Source: an uncultured Gammaproteobacteria bacterium (GTDB taxonomy: Bacteria; Pseudomonadota; Gammaproteobacteria; Pseudomonadales; Azotimanducaceae). From it: a stretch of 62,411 nt of DNA. A program made the translations under genes and the position numbers. The DNA lies in NCBI GenBank assembly GCA_913050035.1, contig CAJXAC010000004.1:1-62411 (forward strand), read 5' to 3'. Of the stretch, positions 54,880-62,411 are shown in pieces (the stretch's first letter is position 1; each line of letters opens with the position of its first letter). The notes beneath the pieces are model-generated. The model searched no databases and was not told the DNA's origin. It saw only the letters and a list, made by a program, of their open reading frames with translations.

Positions 54880-56058
54880 CTATAAACCAAAAGCCTTTTC
54901 GTCGAGTCCAAGCATGACCCGCCCAGCCAACTCCATTACCGGCTCGCCCACCATCATGTGTTGCGACGCCACATGAACATCGCGAAAGTGACGCTGTAAG
55001 CACGACGTCTCAAACACCGAGGTGCCGCCCAGTAGTGTGTACATACGATCAATGACATCGATCGACGTATTCACCGCATGCACGGTCGCGGTACGCATCT
55101 GACGCCGGTCTTCCAAGGAGCCCGGCGCCAGTTGGGCATGCTGCCAACCTTGGCGAATTGTCTCGTAAAAAAGAGATTTGGCCGCGCGCAACGCCGTATC
55201 GGCTGCTGCGACATCGATGTGTAAGGACGGCCGCAACGACAGCGCGCGACGGCTACCTTGGGGTGTTTTCTTCTTCGATTCGTTAAGTACTTCAGTAATG
55301 CTGGCTTGAGCCATACCCAGACAGATCGCACCAATCGGTATACCCAGTAAAGCAAATTTCGGAAATTGATAGATCGGCAGTTGCGCATGAATCGAATCTT
55401 CCACGTCACCAGCCATGCGCTCGGCGGGCACCCAGACATCTTCAGCAATATAATCACTAGAACCCGAGCCTCGCAGACCCGATACGTGCCAGTTGTCCTG
55501 AATATCTATTTCTTCTGGCCGAAAGAACACCCGAGTCAGCGGTGCTGCGCGCTGGACCGGTTCGCCCGCCTCATCAACCTCATGGATGCCACCAGAGATC
55601 CACTCAGCATTGCGGCATCCGGATCCCCAGCGCCAATGGCCATTGATCCGATAACCGTCAACACCATCGCGGGATTCCGCATGCGCCGTGCCGCTGTCGG
55701 CAAAGACACCACTGGTAATAACGTTGGGATTTGCCAGCATTTCTGCCAACTGAGATGGCGGCAACGCGCCGAATAAGTATTGCGAGGTGGCGCCAATAAA
55801 AACACACCACGCAGTCGAGCCATTGGCCATGGCAAGGGTTTCGCAAATCTTGCAAAACACCTCGGGTGAGGTACCCAGTCCACCTAACCGCTCAGGCACC
55901 ACTAAACGGTAAAAGCCCAGAGCAGCTAATTTTTCTGCCAAATCTTGGGGTAACTGGCGCAACTGATCGATTTCACCACTGCGCCGCTCAAGCTCTGCCT
56001 GTAACTGCTGCGCATGACCAATGAGTTCCGCGTCTGGTGCTATTGCCGAAGCTTGCAT
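54880..56058 (-). CDS. Acyl-CoA dehydrogenase-fold flavin monooxygenase (group D type)
   Basis: 392 residues. The acyl-CoA dehydrogenase fold is present (LAALGFYRLVVPERLGGLG, GSTAWCVFIGATSQ, INGHWRWGSGCRNAEW, SGLRGSGSSDYIAEDVWVP) with the C-terminal variant seen in HsaA/DszC-type monooxygenases rather than a classical catalytic Glu region. It would use reduced flavin to hydroxylate or desulfurise a substrate. ATG 56058 follows GGAGGG at 4 nt; TTG 56070 is the other option. Confidence 0.8.
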   Translation of the reverse strand: MQASAIAPDAELIGHAQQLQAELERRSGEIDQLRQLPQDLAEKLAALGFYRLVVPERLGGLGTSPEVFCKICETLAMANGSTAWCVFIGATSQYLFGALPPSQLAEMLANPNVITSGVFADSGTAHAESRDGVDGYRINGHWRWGSGCRNAEWISGGIHEVDEAGEPVQRAAPLTRVFFRPEEIDIQDNWHVSGLRGSGSSDYIAEDVWVPAERMAGDVEDSIHAQLPIYQFPKFALLGIPIGAICLGMAQASITEVLNESKKKTPQGSRRALSLRPSLHIDVAAADTALRAAKSLFYETIRQGWQHAQLAPGSLEDRRQMRTATVHAVNTSIDVIDRMYTLLGGTSVFETSCLQRHFRDVHVASQHMMVGEPVMELAGRVMLGLDEKAFGL

Positions 56059-56192
56059 TAGACCCTCCAAAACACTTGCGCCTTACGTTACGGATCGGCG
56101 CCCTAAAGCCAATAAGGAGCATGCCAGAACATGTCGCAACATCAAAATAAGCGAAATCTCGGCCAACTAAACGAGGTCACTGCAGCAACCGA

Positions 56193-57518
56193 TTAGGCCG
56201 AAATGATACTTTCAATTTTATCCTGCGCAGCCTCAATCAGTTTGGGCAGGTGATAAGTTGGAAACAAGTCCGGCGACGCGTCATAGTCGCGCAGCAACAG
56301 CTTAGTCAAATTCGATTTGTGCGCCTCGGTTGCCCCGTCTTGGATACCCATTTGTGGTGCAGCCATCCACATATCAGCTAGGGGCGTTTCATTGGACATT
56401 CCTAGTGCGCCGTGCAGATGAATCGCGCGATATACGATGTCATGGTTGAGCTTTGCCGCAGTAATTTTTATTGAAGCGATGTGCTTCCTGATTTCCCGGC
56501 TATAAGCTTGAGTTTTATCAATCAGCCAGGCCGTATAAAGCACATGCAACCTAAATTGCGTCAACTCTACATATGAGTCGGCTATGTCCTGCTGAACCAT
56601 CTGCAACTCACTTAACAACTGCCCCTTGGACTTCCGACTAAGTGCTCGCTCACACATCATATCTAGGGCTTTTGTACACGTCCCAACTGCCCTCATGGCG
56701 TGGTGTACACGACCACCGCTCAATCTAGTCTGAGAACCAACGAAACCTGCTCCTTCCTCGCCAAGAAGATTCTCTCTCGGTATCCTCACATCGTTGTAGC
56801 GAATGTACGCGTGCCCGCCGCCGCCGCTTGTATTGTAATTCTCTTGGAGCGACGTCCCAATGGTGTGAACATTGCGGACTATTTCTACACCAGGGGTATC
56901 GCGATCAACCAAAAACATAGAAGCGCGCTCCATTAGAGGGGCATCAGGGTTAGTGATCGCCATGACGATCAGAAAGTCCGCGTTAGCGCCATTTGACGTG
57001 AACCATTTTTCTCCACTAATCACCCACTGGTCGCCATCACGCTGTGCTGAGCATATGAATTCTCCCGGCTCGCCAGCGTGCGGCTCTGTCATAGAATAGG
57101 CAGACCGTTTTGTGCCTTCTAGCAACGGCTGCATGTAGTTTTTTTTCTGATCCTCAGTGCCGTTATGCGCAATCAGTTCCATATTGCCCGTATCGGGCGC
57201 CTGACAGCCAAATAAGGTCGGCCCCATTCGAGTCCGGCCTAATTTTTCATTCAACAAGCAGAGCTTTACCTGACCTAAACCCGGCCCCCCAAGTTCCGGC
57301 CCCAAATGAAAGCCCCAGAGACCCTGATCTTTTACCCGCTGCTTTAGATGCTCGATATGCCGTCGAACCGCATTCCACCCCTCCTTAGTGAGGGGTTCAC
57401 CATCTTTCGTTTTACCAATCCTAAAAAAATTATCCAACGGCTCTATTTCTTCTTTCGCAAACTTTTCAACCCAATCAATTTGCTCCTGAAACTCTGGCTC
57501 TACATCAAAATTTATCAT
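56193..57518 (-). CDS. Acyl-CoA dehydrogenase
   Basis: 441 residues. Canonical motifs: AYSMTEPHAGEPG for the flavin, DQWVISGEKWFTSNGANAD, GAGFVGSQTRLSGGRVHHA and the C-terminal AIHLHGALGMSNETPLADMW. It resembles long-chain FadE-type enzymes that start beta-oxidation. GGGGGGA lies 7 nt before ATG 57518 as ribosome site. The 247-bp gap upstream holds a T-rich region and a weak copy of the recurrent element (minus, about 57625-57645); nothing else was seen there. Confidence 0.9.
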   Translation of the reverse strand: MINFDVEPEFQEQIDWVEKFAKEEIEPLDNFFRIGKTKDGEPLTKEGWNAVRRHIEHLKQRVKDQGLWGFHLGPELGGPGLGQVKLCLLNEKLGRTRMGPTLFGCQAPDTGNMELIAHNGTEDQKKNYMQPLLEGTKRSAYSMTEPHAGEPGEFICSAQRDGDQWVISGEKWFTSNGANADFLIVMAITNPDAPLMERASMFLVDRDTPGVEIVRNVHTIGTSLQENYNTSGGGGHAYIRYNDVRIPRENLLGEEGAGFVGSQTRLSGGRVHHAMRAVGTCTKALDMMCERALSRKSKGQLLSELQMVQQDIADSYVELTQFRLHVLYTAWLIDKTQAYSREIRKHIASIKITAAKLNHDIVYRAIHLHGALGMSNETPLADMWMAAPQMGIQDGATEAHKSNLTKLLLRDYDASPDLFPTYHLPKLIEAAQDKIESIISA

Positions 57519-57765
57519 TTGCTTCCCCCCAATTGTGTATGTCGTTGCGAGTTCACTTTACTATGCTATCCATTGGTTAATTGCGTATACCACCGTGATA
57601 GAGTTTCGCGTCCAGATGCTTTCCTCTACCCCCAAACTTCTTCTGGGTTTATCCCTTTCATAACAATACCGCCGTGCGAATTTTCCCAACTCGACGTCCA
57701 ATCCGGCTCGACGCACAAAGCTCCCTTAAATTTAAAAGTAACTGATATCGAGCGGAACACGCGTG

Positions 57766-58581
57766 CTAAAGGGGATCGCCCCCTAATACGGCAGGTGTTT
57801 CGCAATAGGTCGTAAGAATGTACCGCTGATGCTCTTCGATTCGCTCGGAAAGCACATCGGCGATCTCCGGGATTTTCGAGTTCGCGGCAAAAAAACCTAG
57901 CATGCCTTTGTTTTGCTGAGTAACCGGCATAATTTCAGGCGGTGTGGCGGTGACACTCATGCTCATGGTTGCCCAATAAATATCGGCAGCCGACAGCGCA
58001 TCGCCAACCAGATATGAGGAGCCCCGCTCGGCTTGCTGCGCCAAACGGTTGTCGATCAACGCAATCGCCTCGGCGATCTTAGCTGGGGCTGCAGCGCTGG
58101 CCGCATCACTGTATCCATACTTACGACCCAAAGGGCCATCATTAAGAATGCGCATATTCCACACAATACCGTCTTCTGCTAACACCACCGCGCATAGCCC
58201 AAACATGTCTACTCGCTGCGCAAAACTTTCTGGAATCAACGACGGACTGCTAGGACTGCCAATTCTTTCCGCCAGTGCAAGCTGTTCGGTCCAAACATTG
58301 CGCGGCCGCTCTTCAGCGTAAAACATAGTCGGCAGACCGGTTTGGCTGGTGAGCTCGTACAACCGAGCCTGGCGGTCCTGACCGGTCTCTTTGTCAACGC
58401 CCATAAGCGGGTGCAACGCCCTAATTACGGGAATACCTTTGACAAAACATATGTTTTTCAGTGCTTCTGCAAACAACGCCTGAACGCCGGGAATGAAGGT
58501 AATTCGGGTTCCTTCGGTCATTGCCGCTGCTTCGTCCAGCGATATGAAATTTGGACTGTTCGTGGTCGTGTCGCTACTCAT
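57766..58581 (-). CDS. Glutathione S-transferase-like protein
   Basis: 271 residues. A weak N-terminal thioredoxin-like part (FAEALKNICFVKGIPVIR) and a helical C-terminal domain with SSYLVGDALSAADIYWATMS, the N-capping box typical of GSTs. No obvious catalytic residue. Proteins like this act in detoxification or as lyases. It is 65 bp from the GNAT gene and on the same strand. Confidence 0.75.
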   Translation of the reverse strand: MSSDTTTNSPNFISLDEAAAMTEGTRITFIPGVQALFAEALKNICFVKGIPVIRALHPLMGVDKETGQDRQARLYELTSQTGLPTMFYAEERPRNVWTEQLALAERIGSPSSPSLIPESFAQRVDMFGLCAVVLAEDGIVWNMRILNDGPLGRKYGYSDAASAAAPAKIAEAIALIDNRLAQQAERGSSYLVGDALSAADIYWATMSMSVTATPPEIMPVTQQNKGMLGFFAANSKIPEIADVLSERIEEHQRYILTTYCETPAVLGGDPL

Positions 58582-58646
58582 GGTTTGCTCTCGTGTTAAT
58601 TTTTGCTTTCAGCATTTACTGCCCCGTCAATACTTTACCCCATGGG

Positions 58647-59084
58647 CTACAAAGTCTGGCGCATCTCAAGCCCTACATTGATGAATCCGTATTTCGCGTA
58701 GAACGGCTCATTGTGTTTAGTCGATTCAAGCAGATACAGGCCAAACTCTTTGCACCCTCTGGCCTTTGCCAAGCTGATAGTTTCCTCAAGCAACAGCCCG
58801 CCGACATTCTTGCCCCGAGCCTTCGGGTCAACCACCAGCTCTTCTAACTGACAATATTCGCCGTTGTAGCGCAAAGCCAAATTAAAAGAAATAGAGGCCA
58901 TCCCAAGAAGGTCACCGTCCTCCTCAGCAACAACCAAGCAACCCCTAGCTTTAGAAATTAGCTCGTTGAAGGTGCCGGAATCAAATAACCCATGGTCATT
59001 AGCGCTTGCGCCAACAAGAATGTTCAGCAGCTCTGAGCACTTCGACAGATCAGCCGACCCAGCAAGCCTTATACTTACGCTCAT
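58647..59084 (-). CDS. GNAT-family N-acetyltransferase
   Basis: 145 residues: the family core LEELVVDPKARGKNVGGLLLEE contains the Q/RxxGxG/A acetyl-CoA loop, preceded by GDLLGMASISFNL and followed by GLYLLESTKHNEPFYAKYGF. It transfers acetyl from acetyl-CoA to an amine; substrate unknown. GGGGGG-TGAGTA lies directly upstream of ATG 59084. Confidence 0.85.
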   Translation of the reverse strand: MSVSIRLAGSADLSKCSELLNILVGASANDHGLFDSGTFNELISKARGCLVVAEEDGDLLGMASISFNLALRYNGEYCQLEELVVDPKARGKNVGGLLLEETISLAKARGCKEFGLYLLESTKHNEPFYAKYGFINVGLEMRQTL

Positions 59085-59199
59085 TACTCACCCCCCAAAA
59101 ATGGCCAGACCCTACTAGACTCGTCTGCCGAAGACCTGCGATCTGATTATTGGCTGGCCAGTTGGCACTCTCACTACGCCCGCGTCATCCACATGGAAG

Positions 59200-60576
59200 T
59201 CAATTCTCATACGATTCAACTATGGCCTGGTAAGTTGCGACCTGGAGCTCGGATCTCAGAGGCCAAGGTGAGGACATAAGCTGGATCATACTCACAACTA
59301 CAACCTCCTCGACCGGGTCGATCCAAAAGACGGTTCCTGCAGCGCCTCCCCAGTTATATTCTCCAGCGCTACCAATTACACCCGCGTATGCAGGGTTAGT
59401 AACGACCCCGAACCCGAGCCCAAAACCAACACCAGAAGTATTCCCATCAGTGGTTGGTTGTTCACCGATGCCACCCATTTGCATAGAGGGATTAAGATGA
59501 TTTTGTGCCATATAGGCAACGGTTTTGGGACTCAAAATTCTATTCCCCTCGAGAATTCCACCACTCCTCATCGCTTCAGCGAATCGGGCGTAGTCCATTG
59601 CGGTTGAAACTAGGCCGCCGCCACCGGAGAACAAACTGACGCTCTCATAGTCAACCATCGCAACATTTTTTCGGCTCTTAAAGAACGCTGCAAAAGGGTT
59701 GTCCGCGGGAACTTCTGAGACATCCATCAGTCCACCGGTCTGCGGATCCAATATATGATTGGGCAGAAACCTCGCCATCTTATTATCGGGAACCTCAAAA
59801 AACGTATCCTCCATCCCTAGCGGCTTGAATAGATTTTCTCGCAGATAAACATCAAAAGATTGCCCGCTTAATCTCTGCACTATTAAACCCGTAATATCTA
59901 CAGCGATCGAATAGTGGTATCGCGAGCCCGGCTGAAACTTCAACGGCAATTGCGCAACTCGTTGTGCAAATTCGTCTAAATCTTGGGCAGCCCAAATGTC
60001 TGCACCTAGATAAGCTCGGTCAACAAGATCAGTCTGGGCAGCGAATCCGTATGAGAGACCAGTTGTATGTGTAAGCAACTGGTGCATGGTCATGGGCTTA
60101 GCCTGATCTTCCAACTGCCCATCGGCATTAAGGACCTTCACGTCTTTGAGTTCTGGTACGAACTTGGCGACCGGGTCGCTTAGTTGGAATTTCCCTTGTT
60201 CATAGAGTTGCATAGCGGCCGCTGCAGTGATCGGTTTGGTCATGGAATAAATTCTAAACAGATCATCTTTTTGCATGGGTCTATCGTCATCAGAACCCCG
60301 GGCACCGTGCGCTTTGTAATGAACGACTTTGCCATTGCGCATTACAAGATTAACCATGCCTGCAACTTGATTATTCTTGACATACCGCTCGCCCAAGGCA
60401 GTCATCCTTTCCATGCGATCAGAAGACATGCCGACCTTTTCTGCTTTTGATGATGGAAGATCTTTAGTTTCGCTAGCTGATGCTGGTCCAGCCAACAGAA
60501 CAAGGGCCAATAGCAAGCCTCGAATAAAGCCCTTTTGAGGCAACCCTGAAAGCTCTATGCGTCGCGTATAGTTCAC
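59200..60576 (-). CDS. Exported serine beta-lactamase-fold esterase
   Basis: 458 residues. Signal peptide (LLLALVLLAGPASA, cleavage near residue 35), then the class C/EstB fold: SxxK at S111-M-T-K114, a Tyr motif YHYSIAVDITG around 217, and WGGAAGTVFWIDP late. The YxN motif of true beta-lactamases reads YSI here, favouring an esterase. It acts in the periplasm. Start is GTG 60576 with GGGGAGAG 3 nt upstream. Confidence 0.85.
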   Translation of the reverse strand: MNYTRRIELSGLPQKGFIRGLLLALVLLAGPASASETKDLPSSKAEKVGMSSDRMERMTALGERYVKNNQVAGMVNLVMRNGKVVHYKAHGARGSDDDRPMQKDDLFRIYSMTKPITAAAAMQLYEQGKFQLSDPVAKFVPELKDVKVLNADGQLEDQAKPMTMHQLLTHTTGLSYGFAAQTDLVDRAYLGADIWAAQDLDEFAQRVAQLPLKFQPGSRYHYSIAVDITGLIVQRLSGQSFDVYLRENLFKPLGMEDTFFEVPDNKMARFLPNHILDPQTGGLMDVSEVPADNPFAAFFKSRKNVAMVDYESVSLFSGGGGLVSTAMDYARFAEAMRSGGILEGNRILSPKTVAYMAQNHLNPSMQMGGIGEQPTTDGNTSGVGFGLGFGVVTNPAYAGVIGSAGEYNWGGAAGTVFWIDPVEEVVVVSMIQLMSSPWPLRSELQVATYQAIVESYEN

Positions 60577-60707
60577 TTCTCTCTCCCCAATCGATTATAT
60601 GCGTTAGCGCCAATCCTACTTCCGATCATTTAGTCTTGCCAGAGCTCTCCCTGCCCATGAACGAACTGATGAGGTAATTTTCCGCGCCTCCTTTGTCAAA
60701 TGCCGCA

Positions 60708-60727
60708 GCTCCCAAAAAATGGGTGGA
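60708..60727 (+). promoter_or_regulatory. Possible copy of the recurrent element upstream of the nucleoside hydrolase
   Basis: Reads gctcccaaaaaatgggtgga, with GGGTGGA at the end; 66 bp before GTG 60793 and in its orientation. It also contains a CCCA...TGGG inverted repeat, so it may be unrelated. Confidence 0.3.
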
Positions 60728-60792
60728 TACAATTTGACCGATTTTGTTATCGGGTAATATTGGGTTTCTTTTTCTGTCGGAGAAACTAGGTC

Positions 60793-61731
60793 GTGGGCAT
60801 TCCAGTTATTGTTGATACTGATATTGGGCACGATGTAGACGACGTTTGGGCGTTAGCTTTTTTACTGCGCTGTCCAGAGCTGGACGTAAAATTAATCACT
60901 ACAACAACCGGCGATACGCTATATAGAGCGCGCCTGACCGCCAAGTTACTGGAGAATTTGGGGGCTACTCATATTCCTATTGGCGTAGGTATACCCTTAG
61001 ACGATAACCCGCATACTCATCAGGAGTGGCTTGGAGAATACGACCTCGACCAGTACCCCGGTCAAGTTCTTCACGACGGCGTTGGCGCTCTTTGCGAAAC
61101 TATTATGGCGTCCGCGCAAACTGTGTCTCTTATTTGTATCGGTCCGCTGCCAAATATTGCGGCTGCGCTGTCTCGAGAGCCTGCTATCTCCAGAAAAGCT
61201 AAATTTGTGGGTATGCACGGAAGCATTCGCAGAGGCTATGCCGGCGCTCCTAAGCCCATGCGGGAATTCAATGTAAAGCTTCATACCCTCTCTTGCCGCG
61301 CCGTGTTCGAGGCAGAGTGGGAGAAGGTGATCACGCCTCTCGATACTTGTGGCGATATCATTTTAGATGGTGACCGTTTCGCCCTAATCAAAGAAGTTGC
61401 GGAACGCGAAGGCCCCAATAGTCCCGCAGGTATTTGCATCGCCAACCATGAGGCTTGGTTTCGCGCCATTAGCAACGGCGGCGCGATTAAAAAGATGGAT
61501 CCACAGAAACAGAGCTCGATACTTTATGACCTCGTCGCGATCTACTTAGGGTTCGCAGAACATTGGCTTGAAATGGAGGAATTGAAGATAGAGGTTACGC
61601 CCGACGGAAAAACCTTAGAAGGCGATCAAGGAAATACCATTCGTTGCGCCATGAACTGGAAAGATCGCCCAGCCTTTCTAGATCTGGTGACCAGTCGTTT
61701 AACTGAATCTTCCGCGTCAATATCTGAATAA
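60793..61731 (+). CDS. Inosine/uridine-preferring nucleoside hydrolase family protein
   Basis: 312 residues. The N-terminal calcium-binding motif DTDIGHDVDDVWALAFLL (Asp cluster) and CIGPLPNIAAAL are hallmarks of the family, which splits N-ribosides into base and ribose. The C-terminal Asp-rich loop differs from canonical enzymes, so the substrate may be a nucleoside analogue. GTG 60793 is the start; GGAGAA lies about 10 nt upstream. Together with two ADP-ribosylglycohydrolase-fold proteins it points to riboside chemistry in the region. Confidence 0.85.
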   Translation: MGIPVIVDTDIGHDVDDVWALAFLLRCPELDVKLITTTTGDTLYRARLTAKLLENLGATHIPIGVGIPLDDNPHTHQEWLGEYDLDQYPGQVLHDGVGALCETIMASAQTVSLICIGPLPNIAAALSREPAISRKAKFVGMHGSIRRGYAGAPKPMREFNVKLHTLSCRAVFEAEWEKVITPLDTCGDIILDGDRFALIKEVAEREGPNSPAGICIANHEAWFRAISNGGAIKKMDPQKQSSILYDLVAIYLGFAEHWLEMEELKIEVTPDGKTLEGDQGNTIRCAMNWKDRPAFLDLVTSRLTESSASISE

Positions 61732-61884
61732 CGCGGAGCGAATCGCGTGCACTTCTCTTTGTATCGTAACTTTTCTGATCCAAAGCCAAACATTATTTAT
61801 TCAATTCAGAGCCCGCTAACTCAGCTCATATTTTATGACCAGAAATATCGCGCATACCGGGTACGGAGAACTTGCAGCCAAGAC

Positions 61885-62411
61885 CTAGTTAATCACTTCT
61901 TTAAGGAATTTTTCCTTAAGATACTCCTCATCCAAACTGGCATGCCGAAGCTGTGCCACCTGCCCTCTGTCTGTTGCAATTTCCCCAATTCGACCAGGAT
62001 TAGATTTAAATAGTTTCTTGCTTTGATAGTTAGCAATATCGTCAGCATAGGCTTGCTCTATGGATATGATGTTCCAACCGTTTTGTCTTAACTCGTCAAC
62101 CAAATCACCAATAAAAAGCGCCGATATATCCATTTCATGTAACAACAGTACATGCTTAGGTGAACGACCCAGATGTCGAACCGCCATCTGGTCGTAGTGA
62201 TTAATACTTTCCATCAAGGTCTGAACATAGAAGCTGCTCATCCTTTGCATATCAATAGTGACGCCGTCCTTTATGGCTTCCTGGAATAGACTTTCTATGA
62301 ACCAATCCCAGTTCGTTAACGTTATGTAGGCATTAAAGTAGCTGTGCTCCGCTAACAGCGCTCTCATTCCATCGCGTTTTTCCAAACTGTCCCCCTCTTT
62401 CAAATACGGAA
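61885..62411 (-). CDS. Polysaccharide deacetylase family protein, C-terminal part (5' end outside window)
   Basis: The frame is open to the right window edge, so the N-terminal catalytic part with the metal-binding Asp-His-His motifs is missing. The visible ~174 residues have the usual NodB-type C-terminal sequence: YITLTNWDWFIE, then HVLLLHEMDISALFIGDL and NGWNIISIEQAYAD. It would remove acetyl or cut a carbohydrate amide; localisation is unknown because the N-terminus is not seen. The 150 bp between it and the nucleoside hydrolase hold no feature I can name. Confidence 0.75.
   Translation of the reverse strand, partial: PYLKEGDSLEKRDGMRALLAEHSYFNAYITLTNWDWFIESLFQEAIKDGVTIDMQRMSSFYVQTLMESINHYDQMAVRHLGRSPKHVLLLHEMDISALFIGDLVDELRQNGWNIISIEQAYADDIANYQSKKLFKSNPGRIGEIATDRGQVAQLRHASLDEEYLKEKFLKEVIN

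Noticed and set aside
57519-57545. caattggggggaag (minus strand) resembles the recurrent element.
   Set aside because: It lies 7 nt before an ATG and is better explained as the ribosome-binding site of the acyl-CoA dehydrogenase.
59200-60576. Beta-lactamase resistance gene.
   Set aside because: SxxK is present, but the YxN motif reads YSI, and the sequence fits EstB-type esterases better.
1-62411. CRISPR arrays, tRNA or rRNA genes, phage genes, replication origin.
   Set aside because: No regular repeats, cloverleaf sequences, integrase or phage structural genes were recognised on either strand.

Overview
The window is bacterial and most likely from a marine gammaproteobacterium. That assignment rests on the TonB-dependent receptor, the GH32/sulfatase/SDR/LLM-oxidoreductase repertoire and the general sequence style; there is no rRNA or other marker gene, so it is an inference. 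Coding density is high: about 50 genes, no gene-free stretch over 300 bp, and no tRNA, rRNA, CRISPR or complete insertion sequence seen.

Layout. (1) 1-850: end of a TonB-dependent receptor and its terminator. (2) 895-9534: PhyH-HEAT fusion, a beta-propeller glycosidase-like protein, a second PhyH, xylulokinase, PfkB sugar kinase, and a GH32 enzyme with an NTF2-like front domain. (3) 9744-15988: enoyl-CoA hydratase, a PhyH whose iron site reads H-x-G, glycerol dehydrogenase-like enzyme, esterase, a transposase-derived protein and an unknown protein. (4) 16253-20928: ADP-ribosylglycohydrolase-fold protein, enolase-superfamily acid-sugar dehydratase, SDR, Kelch propeller. (5) 20983-26556 (minus): phosphoesterase, two ABC half-exporters, PhyH. 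(6) 26738-34900: GH32 enzyme, rifampin-phosphotransferase-like enzyme, and a minus operon of OtnK-like kinase, class II aldolase and two cyclase-family hydrolases. (7) 35125-42328: PhyH, three SDRs, sulfatase and a second ADP-ribosylglycohydrolase-fold protein with lectin-like tail. (8) 42610-48875: a second pair of ABC half-exporters, LLM oxidoreductase, SDR. (9) 49053-62411: a more ordinary mixture of GSTs, esterases, small membrane proteins, acyl-CoA dehydrogenase-fold enzymes, GNAT, beta-lactamase-fold esterase, nucleoside hydrolase and a partial polysaccharide deacetylase.

How it may work together (inference): regions 1-8 look like a catabolic island for a fructosylated or otherwise decorated sugar or polyol compound. 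Import is through the TonB receptor; GH32 enzymes, sulfatase and esterases strip it; xylulokinase, fructokinase, glycerol dehydrogenase, an acid-sugar dehydratase and an OtnK/aldolase pair feed the products into central metabolism; five Fe/2-oxoglutarate (PhyH) oxygenases and many SDRs handle an unusual moiety; two paralogous heterodimeric ABC exporters move something out or across the membrane.

The most striking unexplained signal is a short asymmetric element, roughly GC-N(2-6)-A/T-rich-TGGGKGAA (K = G or T). It recurs in at least 14 intergenic places, nearly always 50-125 bp upstream of a gene and pointing the same way as that gene, including mirror-image pairs between divergent genes. It could be the operator or promoter element of one regulon uniting the island; no regulator gene is visible in the window.
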